The notes under the pieces: model-generated | The model's database searches: none | Seen by the model: the letters and a program-made list of their open reading frames with translations, nothing else | What the model was told of the DNA's origin: nothing | Made by a program: the position numbers and the translations under genes | Shown here: in pieces, positions 16,146 to 25,282 of the stretch | How the letters are laid out: every line of letters begins with the position of its first letter | How positions within the stretch are numbered: position 1 is the first letter of the stretch | Origin: Clostridium weizhouense | GTDB taxonomy: Bacteria > Bacillota > Clostridia > Clostridiales > Clostridiaceae | Direction: 5' to 3' | Assembly: GCF_019431045.1 (NCBI RefSeq) | Contig: NZ_JAHXPT010000012.1 | Coordinates: forward strand, 62,001-126,000 | DNA length: 64,000 nucleotides

Positions 16146-17909
16146 TTAAATAAGTAAATTTCCAATATTAAATACTAAAAATGATACAATCCATGCAAGG
16201 ACTAGTTGATAAAATACAGAGAATAATGTAAGTTTTATTCCAAATTCTTTTTTCATAGTACCAATTACTGATACACAAGGAGTGTAAAGTAATATAAAAA
16301 CTAAGAATGCATAAGCTGATAATGCAGTAAAATGAGAAGAAAGAACGTCACTTAAATCTCCTGAAAAAATTACACCCATAGATGCTATAACAGATTCTTT
16401 AGCAAGTAATCCAGAAAGTAATGATACTGCTGATTGCCAATTCCCAAAGCCTAGAGGTACAAATATTGGTGCAATAACATTTCCTATAGAAGCTAAAATA
16501 CTATCATTAACTTCATTTACCATACCGTTAAAGTTAAAGTTTGATAAAAACCAAATGATTACACTCATAGCAAAAATAAGAGTTCCAGCTTTTTTTAAGA
16601 AGTCTTTTGCTTTATCTGAGGTCTGCTTAAATATTGAAGATAATTTTGGAACTTTATATTCAGGTACTTCAATAATAAAAGGTTCTTCATCCTTTTTAAA
16701 ATATGTACTTTTAAATAATATACCTAATAAAAAAGCTAAGATTATTCCTAACAAATATAATGAGGCAACTACTAAACCTCTATGTGAAGTAAAGAAAACA
16801 GAAGCAAAAACTGTATAAACAGGTAATCTAGCATTACATGACATAAGAGGAACAAGAAGAGAAGTTAATTTTCTATCTTTTTCACTTTCTAATGTTCTTG
16901 CAGTCATAATAGCTGGTACAGTACATCCGAATCCGACTAGCATAGGAATAAATGCTTTTCCTGATAAGCCCATCTTTCTCATTATCTTATCCATTAAAAA
17001 AGCAACTCTTGACATATATCCACTATCTTCTAAAATAGTTATGCATATAAATAATACTAATATTATAGGTAATAATACAAGTATTCCACCAACTCCAGTA
17101 ATTATTCCATCAATAATTAAAGAGTGGAACCAAGGAGAAGCTATGGATAACTTATTACTTATAAATGGAATAAATATATCATTTAAAAAATTATCTAATA
17201 AGTCAGAAAGTGGCTGTCCAATCCATGAAAAAGTTAATTGAAACATTAAAGTTACAATTAATAAAAAAATAGGATAAGCCAAAAATGGATTTAGTACAAT
17301 CTTATCTATTTTTTCTGAAGTAGTACTAGTATAATCTTTAGAAGTAGTAGTACACTCTGCTAATACTTTTTCGATAAAATTATAGGCTTCATCTTCGGAA
17401 GAAAAAGTATAATCATTAGAATCTATTTCTTCATTAGAATCATATGTTTTGATTTTTGATATTAAAGAATCAATTCCTACATTTTTACCAGCTGATATTG
17501 GTATTACTTGTACATTTAATAATTTTGATAATTTTTTATAATCAATCACGATACCTTTAGTTTCTGCAACGTCAATCATGTTTAAAGCAAGAATTATTGG
17601 TTTGTTAAATTCTTTTAATTGAGTAGTTAAGTATAAGTTTCTATTTAAATTTGAGGCATCAACAATATTTAATATTAAATCTACCTGTCCATTTTTTAGA
17701 AATTCTTTAGATACCTTTTCTTCGTTTGAAAAGGTGTCCATAGCATAAATACCTGGTAAATCTACTATTTTAATACCATCTATGTAGCCTTCTTTTTTAT
17801 CAACAGTTACCCCTGGCCAATTTCCAACATATTGATTTGAACCAGTTAAGGCATTAAATAATGTGGTTTTTCCTACATTTGGATTTCCTAGCAAAGCTAT
17901 AGTTGTCAT
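16146..17909 (-). CDS. feoB: Ferrous iron transport protein B
   Basis: A 587-residue Fe(II) transporter with an N-terminal G-protein domain: G1 GNPNVGKT (residues 8-15), G3 DLPG (about 49-52), G4 NMID (about 110-113). Helical and membrane parts follow, with the two Gate motifs containing conserved Cys (GFGCTVPAIMTAR, about 330-342; LLYTPCVSVIGTMKKE, about 542-557). It is shorter than the 770-residue E. coli protein, as in many Firmicutes. It starts 11 nt after feoA with SD GGAGG. The operon order is feoA-feoB-small Cys-rich protein. Confidence 0.96.
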   Translation of the reverse strand: MTTIALLGNPNVGKTTLFNALTGSNQYVGNWPGVTVDKKEGYIDGIKIVDLPGIYAMDTFSNEEKVSKEFLKNGQVDLILNIVDASNLNRNLYLTTQLKEFNKPIILALNMIDVAETKGIVIDYKKLSKLLNVQVIPISAGKNVGIDSLISKIKTYDSNEEIDSNDYTFSSEDEAYNFIEKVLAECTTTSKDYTSTTSEKIDKIVLNPFLAYPIFLLIVTLMFQLTFSWIGQPLSDLLDNFLNDIFIPFISNKLSIASPWFHSLIIDGIITGVGGILVLLPIILVLFICITILEDSGYMSRVAFLMDKIMRKMGLSGKAFIPMLVGFGCTVPAIMTARTLESEKDRKLTSLLVPLMSCNARLPVYTVFASVFFTSHRGLVVASLYLLGIILAFLLGILFKSTYFKKDEEPFIIEVPEYKVPKLSSIFKQTSDKAKDFLKKAGTLIFAMSVIIWFLSNFNFNGMVNEVNDSILASIGNVIAPIFVPLGFGNWQSAVSLLSGLLAKESVIASMGVIFSGDLSDVLSSHFTALSAYAFLVFILLYTPCVSVIGTMKKEFGIKLTLFSVFYQLVLAWIVSFLVFNIGNLLI

Positions 17910-17920
17910 AAAAATCCTCC

Positions 17921-18142
17921 CTATATGGATAATAATATATTTTTAGCATCCTTTTTTCTAATTGCTAAATCAAATCCTCTAAATGTTATAATTATTGGAT
18001 CACCTAATGGTGCTTTTCTTTTAAATTCAACTTTAGTACCTTTAATACATCCTAAGGCAGATAATCTTTTCTTTAATTTTGAATCTCCATCTACTGAAAA
18101 AATAACTCCTTTTTCTCCTGGTCTTAAATCATAAAGACACAT
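17921..18142 (-). CDS. feoA: Ferrous iron transport protein A (SH3-like)
   Basis: A 73-residue FeoA-domain protein (LYDLRPGEKGVI...LKKRLSALGCIKGTKVEF...GDPIIITFRGFDLAIRKKDA) that binds and supports FeoB. I start it at the ATG at 18142-18140, since GGTGGTGAT lies just upstream and the conserved domain begins at residue 3. A longer reading from 18178 would add 12 residues that overlap the SD and Fur-like box. First gene of the feo operon. Confidence 0.93.
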   Translation of the reverse strand: MCLYDLRPGEKGVIFSVDGDSKLKKRLSALGCIKGTKVEFKRKAPLGDPIIITFRGFDLAIRKKDAKNILLSI

Positions 18143-18158
18143 GAATATCACCACCAAT

Positions 18159-18211
18159 TGAAAATTATTTTCGTTCAATTTATAATATCATCAGTGCAAT
18201 AAATTAGTCAA
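18159..18211 (-). promoter_or_regulatory. feoA promoter with Fur-like operator
   Basis: On the minus strand, TTGACT (18211-18206), an 18-nt spacer and TATTAT (18187-18182) form a good promoter. Just downstream, TGAAAATTATTTTCG (18159-18173 as read on the plus strand) is a 7-1-7 palindrome. It matches the Fur consensus TGATAATNATTATCA at 11 of 14 positions. Placed at the start of the transcript, it fits iron-dependent repression of feoAB. The regulator itself is not in this window. Confidence 0.7.
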
Positions 18212-18342
18212 TACTTTCTATTTAAAAACATAATATATTATAATTAGATTAAAAATAGTATATATAATATTTAAGTTATAAGGGAAATAAAGTATAATTA
18301 AATGTAAAAAATAGAATTTTTAATTAGATGCGAGGTGATGTA

Positions 18343-19071
18343 ATGTCAAAAATTGGAGCATTTTTTGATTTAGATGGAACATTATATAGAGAGGGACTAA
18401 TTACAGAAGTATTCAAAAAAATGGTTAAATATGAGATTATAGAGCCAGAAAGATGGTATAATGAAGTAAGACCTCATTTTTTAAGATGGGATAAAAGACA
18501 GGGGGATTATGACAATTATCTGTTAAAAATGATAGACGTTTATTTAGAGGCCATTAAAGGCTTACAAAGACATCAAATAGAATATATAGCTAAAAAAGTT
18601 GTAGAGCAAAAAGGTGATAGGGTATATACCTTTACAAGGGATAGAATAAAGTGGCATAAAGAGCAAGGTCATATTATAATAATAATATCAGGTTCGCCAT
18701 CAGAACTTGTTAAAGAGATGGCTAGCAAATATGGATTTACAGATTATAAAGGTGCAAACTATGTTATAGATGAATATGGATCATATACAGGTGATGTGAT
18801 TGCTATGTGGGATAGTAAAAGTAAATCTAAAGCCATAAACGAATTAGTAGAAAAATATAATATTAACCTTGAAAAAAGTTATGCTTATGGAGATACTTCA
18901 GGAGATTATACAATGTTTAAACATGTAAATCATCCATTTTGTATTAATCCAACTAAAGAACTTTTACAAAAGGTTATAAAAGATAAGGAATTAATAGAAA
19001 AAATTAAAATTGTAGTTGAAAGAAAGGATGTAATTTACAACTTAGATATTGAAGATATACAATTTGTATAG
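18343..19071 (+). CDS. HAD-superfamily hydrolase, subfamily IB (phosphatase)
   Basis: A 242-residue HAD phosphatase related to phosphoserine phosphatase. Motif I is AFFDLDGTLYREG (about residues 5-17), motif II IIIISGSPSEL (about 111-121), and motif III/IV lies in YAYGDTSGDYTMF (about 183-195). I start at ATG 18343, because AGGTG lies 5-10 nt upstream; the ATG at 18328 lies before that SD. The substrate is unknown. A ribonuclease H-like gene follows after 14 nt, so the two are co-transcribed. Confidence 0.85.
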   Translation: MSKIGAFFDLDGTLYREGLITEVFKKMVKYEIIEPERWYNEVRPHFLRWDKRQGDYDNYLLKMIDVYLEAIKGLQRHQIEYIAKKVVEQKGDRVYTFTRDRIKWHKEQGHIIIIISGSPSELVKEMASKYGFTDYKGANYVIDEYGSYTGDVIAMWDSKSKSKAINELVEKYNINLEKSYAYGDTSGDYTMFKHVNHPFCINPTKELLQKVIKDKELIEKIKIVVERKDVIYNLDIEDIQFV

Positions 19072-19085
19072 GAAAGAGTGGTACT

Positions 19086-19859
19086 GTGATTATTCGAGAG
19101 AACAATGTAAAAGTAGAAGATGTTAGTGATGAATTTATGATAAAACCTGAAAATAGAGAATATTTACCTAGTGAACTTATTTTTTTTGATCTTGAACATT
19201 ATGTTTATAAAAAGCCAAAATGTATCGGTGTATTTGGAGCATGTCAATTTAAAGAAAAAGAAATTTTAGTAACTCAATATATGATAGAAGATAGGGATGA
19301 AGTAGTAGATATATTACATTTGGCTAAAAAATATTTTATAAGAATGAAAAAAGAAGGTAAGAAAGCCATAGTAACATTTTCAGGAAATAATGATTTTACT
19401 GTTATAAATTATCTTTTCAAAAGATATGGTATAGAATACAATTTTGAAAAGGAATATGATTCTATAGATATACAAAAAGAATATGAAAAGAATAAAACAA
19501 GTTCTATAGGTCTTAAAAATCTAGAAAAAGTATTTGATATTATAAGAGAGGGAGAAGTTATTAGCGGTTCTAATTTAGCTAAAACTTTTCATAAGGTATT
19601 AAAAGACAAAAGTTATTTTAAAAGAATGCCACAGGAAAAGATAGAAAAAATACTCCTTTATAATGAACAAGATGTTGTTAATCTTTATCATATCTATGTT
19701 AATTGGAAAAAATACATTTTTGAAGATGTTCAGATTGATAAAGAAGATCATTTGATTAATGAATTTGAAAATGTACTTGAAGATGAAGAAGATAATGAAA
19801 GCGTAGATGACGAAATAGATAATTTTGATGATGAAAATAGAGAAATAATAAATCACTAA
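19086..19859 (+). CDS. RNase H-like exonuclease domain protein (YprB type)
   Basis: A 257-residue protein starting at GTG. An RNase H-fold nuclease domain (RNase_H_2, as in YprB) is recognisable from LIFFDLEHYVYKKPKCIGVFG (about residues 28-48, first catalytic acid), FSGNNDFTVINYLFKRYGI (about 99-117) and YNEQDVVNLYHIY (about 193-205, last acidic motif). The last 35 residues are strongly acidic (runs of Asp/Glu), probably disordered. Such proteins are 3'-5' exonucleases of unknown cellular role. It is co-transcribed with the HAD phosphatase upstream. Confidence 0.8.
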   Translation: MIIRENNVKVEDVSDEFMIKPENREYLPSELIFFDLEHYVYKKPKCIGVFGACQFKEKEILVTQYMIEDRDEVVDILHLAKKYFIRMKKEGKKAIVTFSGNNDFTVINYLFKRYGIEYNFEKEYDSIDIQKEYEKNKTSSIGLKNLEKVFDIIREGEVISGSNLAKTFHKVLKDKSYFKRMPQEKIEKILLYNEQDVVNLYHIYVNWKKYIFEDVQIDKEDHLINEFENVLEDEEDNESVDDEIDNFDDENREIINH

Positions 19860-19870
19860 TAAAATTTATA

Positions 19871-19930
19871 GTTTTCTAAGTTTCAGATTCACTATTTAAG
19901 TATAGCTTTAAATCTGAAGCTTAGAACAAC
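19871..19930. repeat. Family E imperfect palindrome, copy 2
   Basis: Arms 19871-19889 and 19911-19930 are complementary except for two or three bases; the loop is 21 nt. The right arm, read on the minus strand, matches the 2232-2300 palindrome at about 17 of 21 positions. It stands right after the RNase H-like gene and before a separate terminator. Confidence 0.55.
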
Positions 19931-19947
19931 TTAAATAATACGGTACC

Positions 19948-19994
19948 TTAAACCCCTTTTAAATACTTTGGTATTTAAAGGGGGTTTTAAATTG
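19948..19994. terminator. Strong hairpin terminator between convergent genes
   Basis: TTAAACCCCTTTTAAATAC (19948-19966) pairs with GTATTTAAAGGGGGTTTTAA (19971-19990) with one bulge. A-rich and T-rich flanks let it serve both strands. Confidence 0.85.
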
Positions 19995-20106
19995 TTTAAT
20001 TAATTTAATAATATATAAAAGTATTTAAATAGTTGTACTTTATTTTAAATATTTATTAAATCTAATATTTATAGGTTTTCTTTTTAGTATCAATAAGCAG
20101 ATTTTA

Positions 20107-20976
20107 TTAATATTTTGTTAGAGATTTTCCATTTGATCCAATAATTATAGTGTTATTTTTATTTGTTTGATAAATAGTAGTATTATTTTTTTCAAGACGT
20201 TTTAATACACTTTCATTTGGATGATTATATGAATTAAAATCTCCTACAGAAATTATAGCTATTGAAGGATTAACCTCTTTAAGAAAGCTTTCAGTTGTAG
20301 AAGTAGATGAACCATGGTGTCCTACTTTTAGAACATCAGATTTTAAATTTTCTTTCTTTAATAATAGAGTTTTTTCTATTTCTTTTTCAGCATCTCCGGT
20401 AAATAGAAATGATATTTCTCCATATTCTATCTTAATTACAGGAGAATAATTATTTAAGTTTTCATAGTGGTTTTCAATAGGAGTAAATATGGTGACTTTT
20501 GTATTTTTTCCTAAATTAATAGAATTAACACCTCTTTTTATAACATTTATTTTAAGACCTTTAGATTTTAATGCATCAATCATTTTTTCAAATGTATTTG
20601 TAGTACTTTCAACTTTAGGTGCATAAAAATTTAAGATAGTATATTTTTTTATAATTTTATCCATATTGCCAATATGATCTTCATGTGGATGTGTTGCAAT
20701 TACAAAGTCTAAAGTTTTTATATTTAAAGATTCTAAATAATTTAAAAGGTTATTTCTAGATTCTTTAGGACCAGAGTCTATCAAAAGATTTTTATTATTT
20801 ACTTGTATTAGTGTTGAATCACCTTGACCGACATTGATAAAATGGACAATCATATCATTTTTGATAGATATTGTCTTCATAGAATTGCTAGATTTAAAAT
20901 TAAAGTTTGTATATATTATAAATGAACAAATTAAAATTACAATAATATATAGATTCTGTTTAAGTTTAATTTTCAA
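20107..20976 (-). CDS. Extracellular ComEC/Rec2-like metallo-beta-lactamase-fold hydrolase
   Basis: A 289-residue protein with an N-terminal signal anchor (about residues 7-24) and a metallo-beta-lactamase fold. The metal motif is THPHEDHIGN (about 95-104), with later ligands in FTGDAEKE (about 192-199) and VGHHGSSTSTTESFL (about 218-232). This is the stand-alone form of the ComEC C-terminal nuclease-like domain. It lacks the ComEC membrane channel, so it may be a secreted phosphodiesterase or nuclease. Translation begins at TTG (20976-20974), with SD AGAGGTGA 6 nt upstream. Confidence 0.85.
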   Translation of the reverse strand: MKIKLKQNLYIIVILICSFIIYTNFNFKSSNSMKTISIKNDMIVHFINVGQGDSTLIQVNNKNLLIDSGPKESRNNLLNYLESLNIKTLDFVIATHPHEDHIGNMDKIIKKYTILNFYAPKVESTTNTFEKMIDALKSKGLKINVIKRGVNSINLGKNTKVTIFTPIENHYENLNNYSPVIKIEYGEISFLFTGDAEKEIEKTLLLKKENLKSDVLKVGHHGSSTSTTESFLKEVNPSIAIISVGDFNSYNHPNESVLKRLEKNNTTIYQTNKNNTIIIGSNGKSLTKY

Positions 20977-21194
20977 ATTAATTCACCTCTTTAAAGGATA
21001 CGAAATATATAAGATATAGTTAAATGAATAAAGAAAGTTTACATAATTTTACCATTAAATTAAAGAATAATAAATAAAAATAGTATCATTGATGTAAGAA
21101 TAATAGTGTTTTTAATAATACATATACGTTAATTTTATAGAATTTTAAGTATATGTTAAATTGTAAAAAAATGAAAAATGAAAAAATGACTTAT

Positions 21195-21222
21195 TGAAAA
21201 TTGCAAAAAATATGTTATAATT
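21195..21222 (+). promoter_or_regulatory. Promoter of the 21298 gene
   Basis: TTGAAA (21195-21200), 16-nt spacer, TATAAT (21217-21222), about 75 nt before the start codon. The rest of the 20977-21297 gap is AT-rich and shows nothing else. Confidence 0.65.
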
Positions 21223-21297
21223 AAATTTATATATAGGATTATTCAACAATTATGCAATTTCTAATGTTGAAAAAATTCATATTAGGGGGTAGATTAA

Positions 21298-23052
21298 ATG
21301 AAAAAAGAATTTTCCATGAGCAATGATAAAGTAATGATAAATTTTACAGCTAAATATTGTAATAATATTGATTCAGTATTAGAAAGTAATGGGTTTAGAA
21401 GAATTTTAGATACTTATTTAAAAAAATCTAAAAGAAAAAAAACATTAACTTATAGATTTTTAACAGAATCTTTAGAGTGTAATAGTGCTTCTGAAATCTG
21501 TAAATTACTAATAAAATCAATAAGACTTTTAACAATAATGGATGTAGAAGAAGTTATAGAGTTAAATCCTAATTATAAAAACTTATTAAAAGATAAAGAT
21601 AGTTTTATAAGATTTATAGAAGAATTTTATTTATATTGGAGAAGATTAGAAAGATATACAATTATTCATAGATATAATATACAACAAGGATTAGCAGCTA
21701 TGAGTTTTACTGAAGCTAATGCTAAATTTTCTGAAATAATACTAAAATTATATAGAAGAGTTGAAAAAAATGTATTAGGATATCAACCAAAGGTTTATAG
21801 ACAAATACCTGCGGGTGGAAATGCATGTGTTATGATTCATAAAATGGATTGGCCAATTCCACTAGGATATGAAGGTTTAGAAGATATTCCTTTTATTGAT
21901 AATATACTTTTAGAAACACCATTTATAACTTATCCTAAGAAAAATACAAGAGATGGAATGTTTTCAGAGACTAAGGAAAATCCATTAAAATATTCAAGGA
22001 TAAACAAAGAACATTGGTTTTGTTATCCAGCAAAAATTGGAGAATCTTTAGCTTATATTTATTTCCATAGAGATTTTATGGAACATGGAATTACATTATG
22101 TAATTTATTTGAAATGGCAAGAAGCGAAGAGATAAGAGGAAGAAGACCTGATATAGTATATGTATTTGGAGCTAATGATGAAAATGTAGAAGAATTAAAG
22201 ACAATATTTTATGATGATAAGAAGAATGATATTATGTTAGGATATGTTAATCATTCAGATAAAATTGATTATTTTGGATATATGAAAAAGATGTCATTAA
22301 CTCTTCATAATTTAATAATGATAAAAAAAGGTTATTTACCAATTCATGGTGCTATGGTGAATATAATACTTAAAAATGGAAAAACAGCAAATGTTGTTAT
22401 TATGGGAGATAGTGGAGCAGGTAAATCAGAAAGTTTAGAGGCATTTAGAAGTTTAAGTGAAGAATATATATCTGATATGACTATAATATTTGATGATATG
22501 GGAACATTTAAATTAGAAAATGGAGAAATTTTAGGATGTGGTACTGAAATAGGTGCTTTTGTTAGATTAGATGATTTAGATCAAGGTTATGCATTTAAAG
22601 AAATGGATAGAAGTATATTTATGAATCCTGATAAGGTTAATGCTAGATTAGTAGTACCAGTAGCACCTTATAAGGAAGTAGTTAAAGGTCACAAAGTAGA
22701 TTTATTTTTCTATGCTAATAATTATGAAGAAGTGAAAGAGAATGGAAAATATTTAGAATACTTCACGTCACCAGAAGCAGCAATAAAAGTATTTAAAGCA
22801 GGGGCTAGAATGGCAAAAGGTACAACTACAGAAAATGGGTTAGTTGAATCATTCTTTGCTAATCCATTTGGGCCAGCACAAAAACAAGAAGAAACTAATG
22901 AACTTATAGAAAAGTATTTTAATGCTATGTTTGAAAATGGAAATGTTAAAGTTGGTCAAATAAAAACTTGTTTAGGAGTAGAAGGACAAGAAAAAAATGG
23001 TCCTAGAAATGCAGCTTTAGAGTTATTTGATGAAATAAAAAAATTATTTTAA
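21298..23052 (+). CDS. P-loop protein with PEP carboxykinase/HPr kinase-like core, function unknown
   Basis: A 584-residue soluble protein. A P-loop MGDSGAGKSES lies at about residues 375-385. It is preceded by LPIHGAMVNIIL (about 352-363) and followed by SDMTIIFDDMGTF (about 396-408). This order resembles the nucleotide-binding core shared by ATP-type PEP carboxykinases and HPr kinases. The N-terminal 200 residues (helical, with many Lys/Arg/Glu) match nothing I know. The canonical PEPCK substrate motifs are not evident, so I would not assign that activity. It is monocistronic with its own promoter and SD AGGGGG; a repeat and a terminator follow. Confidence 0.7.
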   Translation: MKKEFSMSNDKVMINFTAKYCNNIDSVLESNGFRRILDTYLKKSKRKKTLTYRFLTESLECNSASEICKLLIKSIRLLTIMDVEEVIELNPNYKNLLKDKDSFIRFIEEFYLYWRRLERYTIIHRYNIQQGLAAMSFTEANAKFSEIILKLYRRVEKNVLGYQPKVYRQIPAGGNACVMIHKMDWPIPLGYEGLEDIPFIDNILLETPFITYPKKNTRDGMFSETKENPLKYSRINKEHWFCYPAKIGESLAYIYFHRDFMEHGITLCNLFEMARSEEIRGRRPDIVYVFGANDENVEELKTIFYDDKKNDIMLGYVNHSDKIDYFGYMKKMSLTLHNLIMIKKGYLPIHGAMVNIILKNGKTANVVIMGDSGAGKSESLEAFRSLSEEYISDMTIIFDDMGTFKLENGEILGCGTEIGAFVRLDDLDQGYAFKEMDRSIFMNPDKVNARLVVPVAPYKEVVKGHKVDLFFYANNYEEVKENGKYLEYFTSPEAAIKVFKAGARMAKGTTTENGLVESFFANPFGPAQKQEETNELIEKYFNAMFENGNVKVGQIKTCLGVEGQEKNGPRNAALELFDEIKKLF

Positions 23053-23175
23053 TATATGAAATAAAATAACAAATAGAAGATTTAATGTATATTTTGTGTA
23101 AATCAAAAAAATTATAACTTAATAGTAATCTATTATGTCCACTTAGATACCATATGACTTGTTATTTTTGTTTTA
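23052..23175. repeat. Family A palindromic element, degenerate copy
   Basis: It begins ATATATGAAATAAAATAAC and ends GACTTGTTATTTTTG, matching the outer parts of the element at 14413-14573, with TATTTTGTGTAAATC inside. The GGCATA termini are lost. It abuts the stop codon of the P-loop protein gene. Confidence 0.55.
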
Positions 23176-23181
23176 AAAATA

Positions 23182-23220
23182 TTAAAAAGGGATTAATGTT
23201 TTACATTAATCCCTTTTTAA
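23182..23220. terminator. 17-bp bidirectional terminator
   Basis: TTAAAAAGGGATTAATG (23182-23198) pairs perfectly with 23204-23220 over a 5-nt loop, with A- and T-runs inside the stem ends. The TAA stop codon of the minus-strand gene (23206-23208) lies inside the right arm. Confidence 0.93.
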
Positions 23221-23973
23221 TATTTTATCTTTTAAAGATTTTAGTATTGAATTAAAAGAATTTGAAGAAACAGTAGGAAAAGATTCTACTAAACGAATAT
23301 GATTTAAATTTAATTTTAAATTTCCAAACTTACCTTCAAATTTTTTTGGATTAAAGTTAGCTTTTTCTTTTGTTGATGATATAAAAGAAATACAACGTTC
23401 TAGTAAATCACCTGTATCTACCTGAAGTTTAGATAATAGATGTTTAAATTTTACTAATGAAATTATAGTTAATGAAAAATCTATTAAAAAATAAATTGTC
23501 ATTACATAAAAAAAGTAAGTGCCAATATCATTTGGAATATTATATACTATATATTCAATAGCTGGGTGTATAACTTTTACAGCTACAACGGAAGCTGCAC
23601 CCCACATTAAAGAAAAATGAAAACATATTCTTCCATGTAGATTAAGGGGATCTTCACTATAATCCCACCATTTAGATTTAAATATTTTTTCTAACATAAA
23701 ACCAGTAATGTATTCTATAACTGATGTTACAATAGTTGCTAATATAAATAGTAAGAATATATTAAGATTAAATTTATCTAAAAAAATTATTATAGAAATT
23801 AATCCACATCCATATATAGGGCAAAAAGGTCCATATAAAAAACCTCTGTTTACAAAGTAACCTCTATTTTTATATGCATAGAGTACTTCGACACACCATC
23901 CTAAAAATGAATATATCATAAAATAATATATTAAATGATATAAATCCAAATTTGCAATTTTAAATAACTCCAT
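23206..23973 (-). CDS. CmpB-family membrane protein (putative ABC transporter permease, PF06541 type)
   Basis: A 255-residue protein with about five membrane segments in residues 10-185. The family signature is YSFLGWCVEVLYAYKNRGYFVNRGFLYGPFCPIYGCG (about residues 21-57, several conserved Gly/Cys/Pro). GRICFHFSLMWG follows at about 114-125. The C-terminal 60 residues are soluble and basic. The family is called a putative permease, but no ATPase gene is present here and the function is not established. SD AGGAGG precedes the ATG. Confidence 0.85.
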   Translation of the reverse strand: MELFKIANLDLYHLIYYFMIYSFLGWCVEVLYAYKNRGYFVNRGFLYGPFCPIYGCGLISIIIFLDKFNLNIFLLFILATIVTSVIEYITGFMLEKIFKSKWWDYSEDPLNLHGRICFHFSLMWGAASVVAVKVIHPAIEYIVYNIPNDIGTYFFYVMTIYFLIDFSLTIISLVKFKHLLSKLQVDTGDLLERCISFISSTKEKANFNPKKFEGKFGNLKLNLNHIRLVESFPTVSSNSFNSILKSLKDKILKRD

Positions 23974-24096
23974 AGTACCTCCTATAAATTTTGACTAAAG
24001 TCTTATGTAATTTCTTTATTATAATATAAAATAATTATTATAATATTAATTTTATATTAATTTTTTTAATATAAAATTAATATTATTATTAAAATT

Positions 24097-24128
24097 TAAG
24101 CATCATATCTAAAAAGGTATGATGCTTA
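24097..24128. terminator. 11-bp perfect hairpin downstream of the Lrp gene
   Basis: TAAGCATCATA (24097-24107) pairs with 24118-24128 over a 10-nt loop. In the minus direction the stem is followed by an AATTTTA stretch. Probably a second terminator for the lrp-type gene; the T-tract is weak. Confidence 0.5.
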
Positions 24129-24160
24129 ATAATTTTCATATAAAAACTTAAAAACTCATA

Positions 24161-24204
24161 TATTGAAGTATAAACAATTGTATTTAATTATTTATACTTC
24201 AATA
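24161..24204 (-). terminator. 14-bp hairpin downstream of the Lrp gene
   Basis: TATTGAAGTATAAA (24161-24174) pairs perfectly with 24191-24204 across a 16-nt loop. On the minus strand a TTTTT run follows within 6 nt. Nothing else is seen in the 23974-24384 gap. Confidence 0.6.
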
Positions 24205-24384
24205 TAAAATAAATTAATAATCTAAACCTTTATAAAAATACATTTTAAAAATTCTATTATAGTATTATGTACAGAAAATATATTTTTATTCTTTAGAAAT
24301 TATAAAAATTTAAATCTGCAAATAAATTATACTAATAATGTAATTTATATAAAGTAGATATAAATATTTTAAAGAATAAAAAAC

Positions 24385-24852
24385 TTATAAAGATATATTT
24401 CTATCTATAGGTTGAGATAAAGAAATAAAGGTATCAGTTCTTTGAATACCATCTATATTATTAATTTTATTAAGTAGAAGATCCTGTAAATCTGAAATAT
24501 TAGTACAAACTACTTTTGCAAACATAGAATAATTTCCGGTAGTTAAGTGAAGTTCTACAACTTCTTTAATTTTGGACATTTGTTCAAATACAGCAGTAAA
24601 ACAGGATGTTTTATCTACATAGATTCCAACAAAACAACAAACATCATACCCAAGCTTTGGTAAATTTAAAAGTATTCTTGTTCCTTTGATTATTCCTAGA
24701 TCCTCCATTTTTTTCATTCTAACATGAATAGTTCCACCACTAACATGGCATATTCTAGCTATTTCTAAGTAAGGAGTTCTACAATCTTTTATTAACAATT
24801 CTAAAATTTGTAAGTCTAACTCATCTAAATGAGTATTTGCAACTAGTGTCAT
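24385..24852 (-). CDS. Lrp/AsnC family transcriptional regulator
   Basis: A 155-residue regulator with an N-terminal AsnC-type helix-turn-helix (residues 10-62: LDLQILELLIKDCRTPYLEIARICHVSGGTIHVRMKKMEDLGII). A C-terminal RAM ligand-binding domain (about 70-148) contains VVELHLTTGNYSMFAKV, typical of amino-acid sensing and octamer formation. Its ligand and targets are unknown. SD GAGGTGAT precedes the ATG. Both neighbours are separated by hairpins, so it is monocistronic. Confidence 0.92.
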   Translation of the reverse strand: MTLVANTHLDELDLQILELLIKDCRTPYLEIARICHVSGGTIHVRMKKMEDLGIIKGTRILLNLPKLGYDVCCFVGIYVDKTSCFTAVFEQMSKIKEVVELHLTTGNYSMFAKVVCTNISDLQDLLLNKINNIDGIQRTDTFISLSQPIDRNISL

Positions 24853-25093
24853 ATTATCACCTCTTAATTAATCATCAAATCTAGTTTTAATTTTATCAAA
24901 TATTTTAGCAATATTAAAGCTAAAATGAATAAATTTATTAATTATTTTATTAAATTTTATTAAAATAATAAAATTCTTAATTATATTAGACAAATATAAG
25001 TTCTAATTAAATTATTACATTTATAATATTTTGGTCAATTTTTACAAAAAAAGTATGTAACAGATTATACTATATAGTCAGAATAATATATAA

Positions 25094-25192
25094 TAAATTT
25101 TTCTATAACAGTTCATTACTAAATTAATTAGTAATATTATTTATAAATATTATGAGATTTATAAATGATATGATTGACTTTGTTGAAACTTA
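25094..25192 (-). repeat. Family B dispersed repeat, reverse copy
   Basis: Starting AATTTTTCTATAAC and ending TTTGTTGAAACTTAT, this stretch aligns with the reverse complement of 38777-38890 over about 100 nt with small gaps. It fills much of the otherwise empty 24853-25282 gap upstream of the small membrane protein gene. Confidence 0.5.
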
Positions 25193-25282
25193 TAAAAATT
25201 GAAAAAAATTACCTTTAAAGCTTGATAATATACATAATATCTAATAAACTTATTAATATATAGTTTTAAGGAGGAATGACAA

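Noticed and set aside
24853-25282. Tandem repeats or origin-like iterons in the 430-nt AT-rich gap
   Set aside because: There are no regular DnaA boxes (TTATNCACA) or evenly spaced repeats; the similarity found is to the family B repeat.
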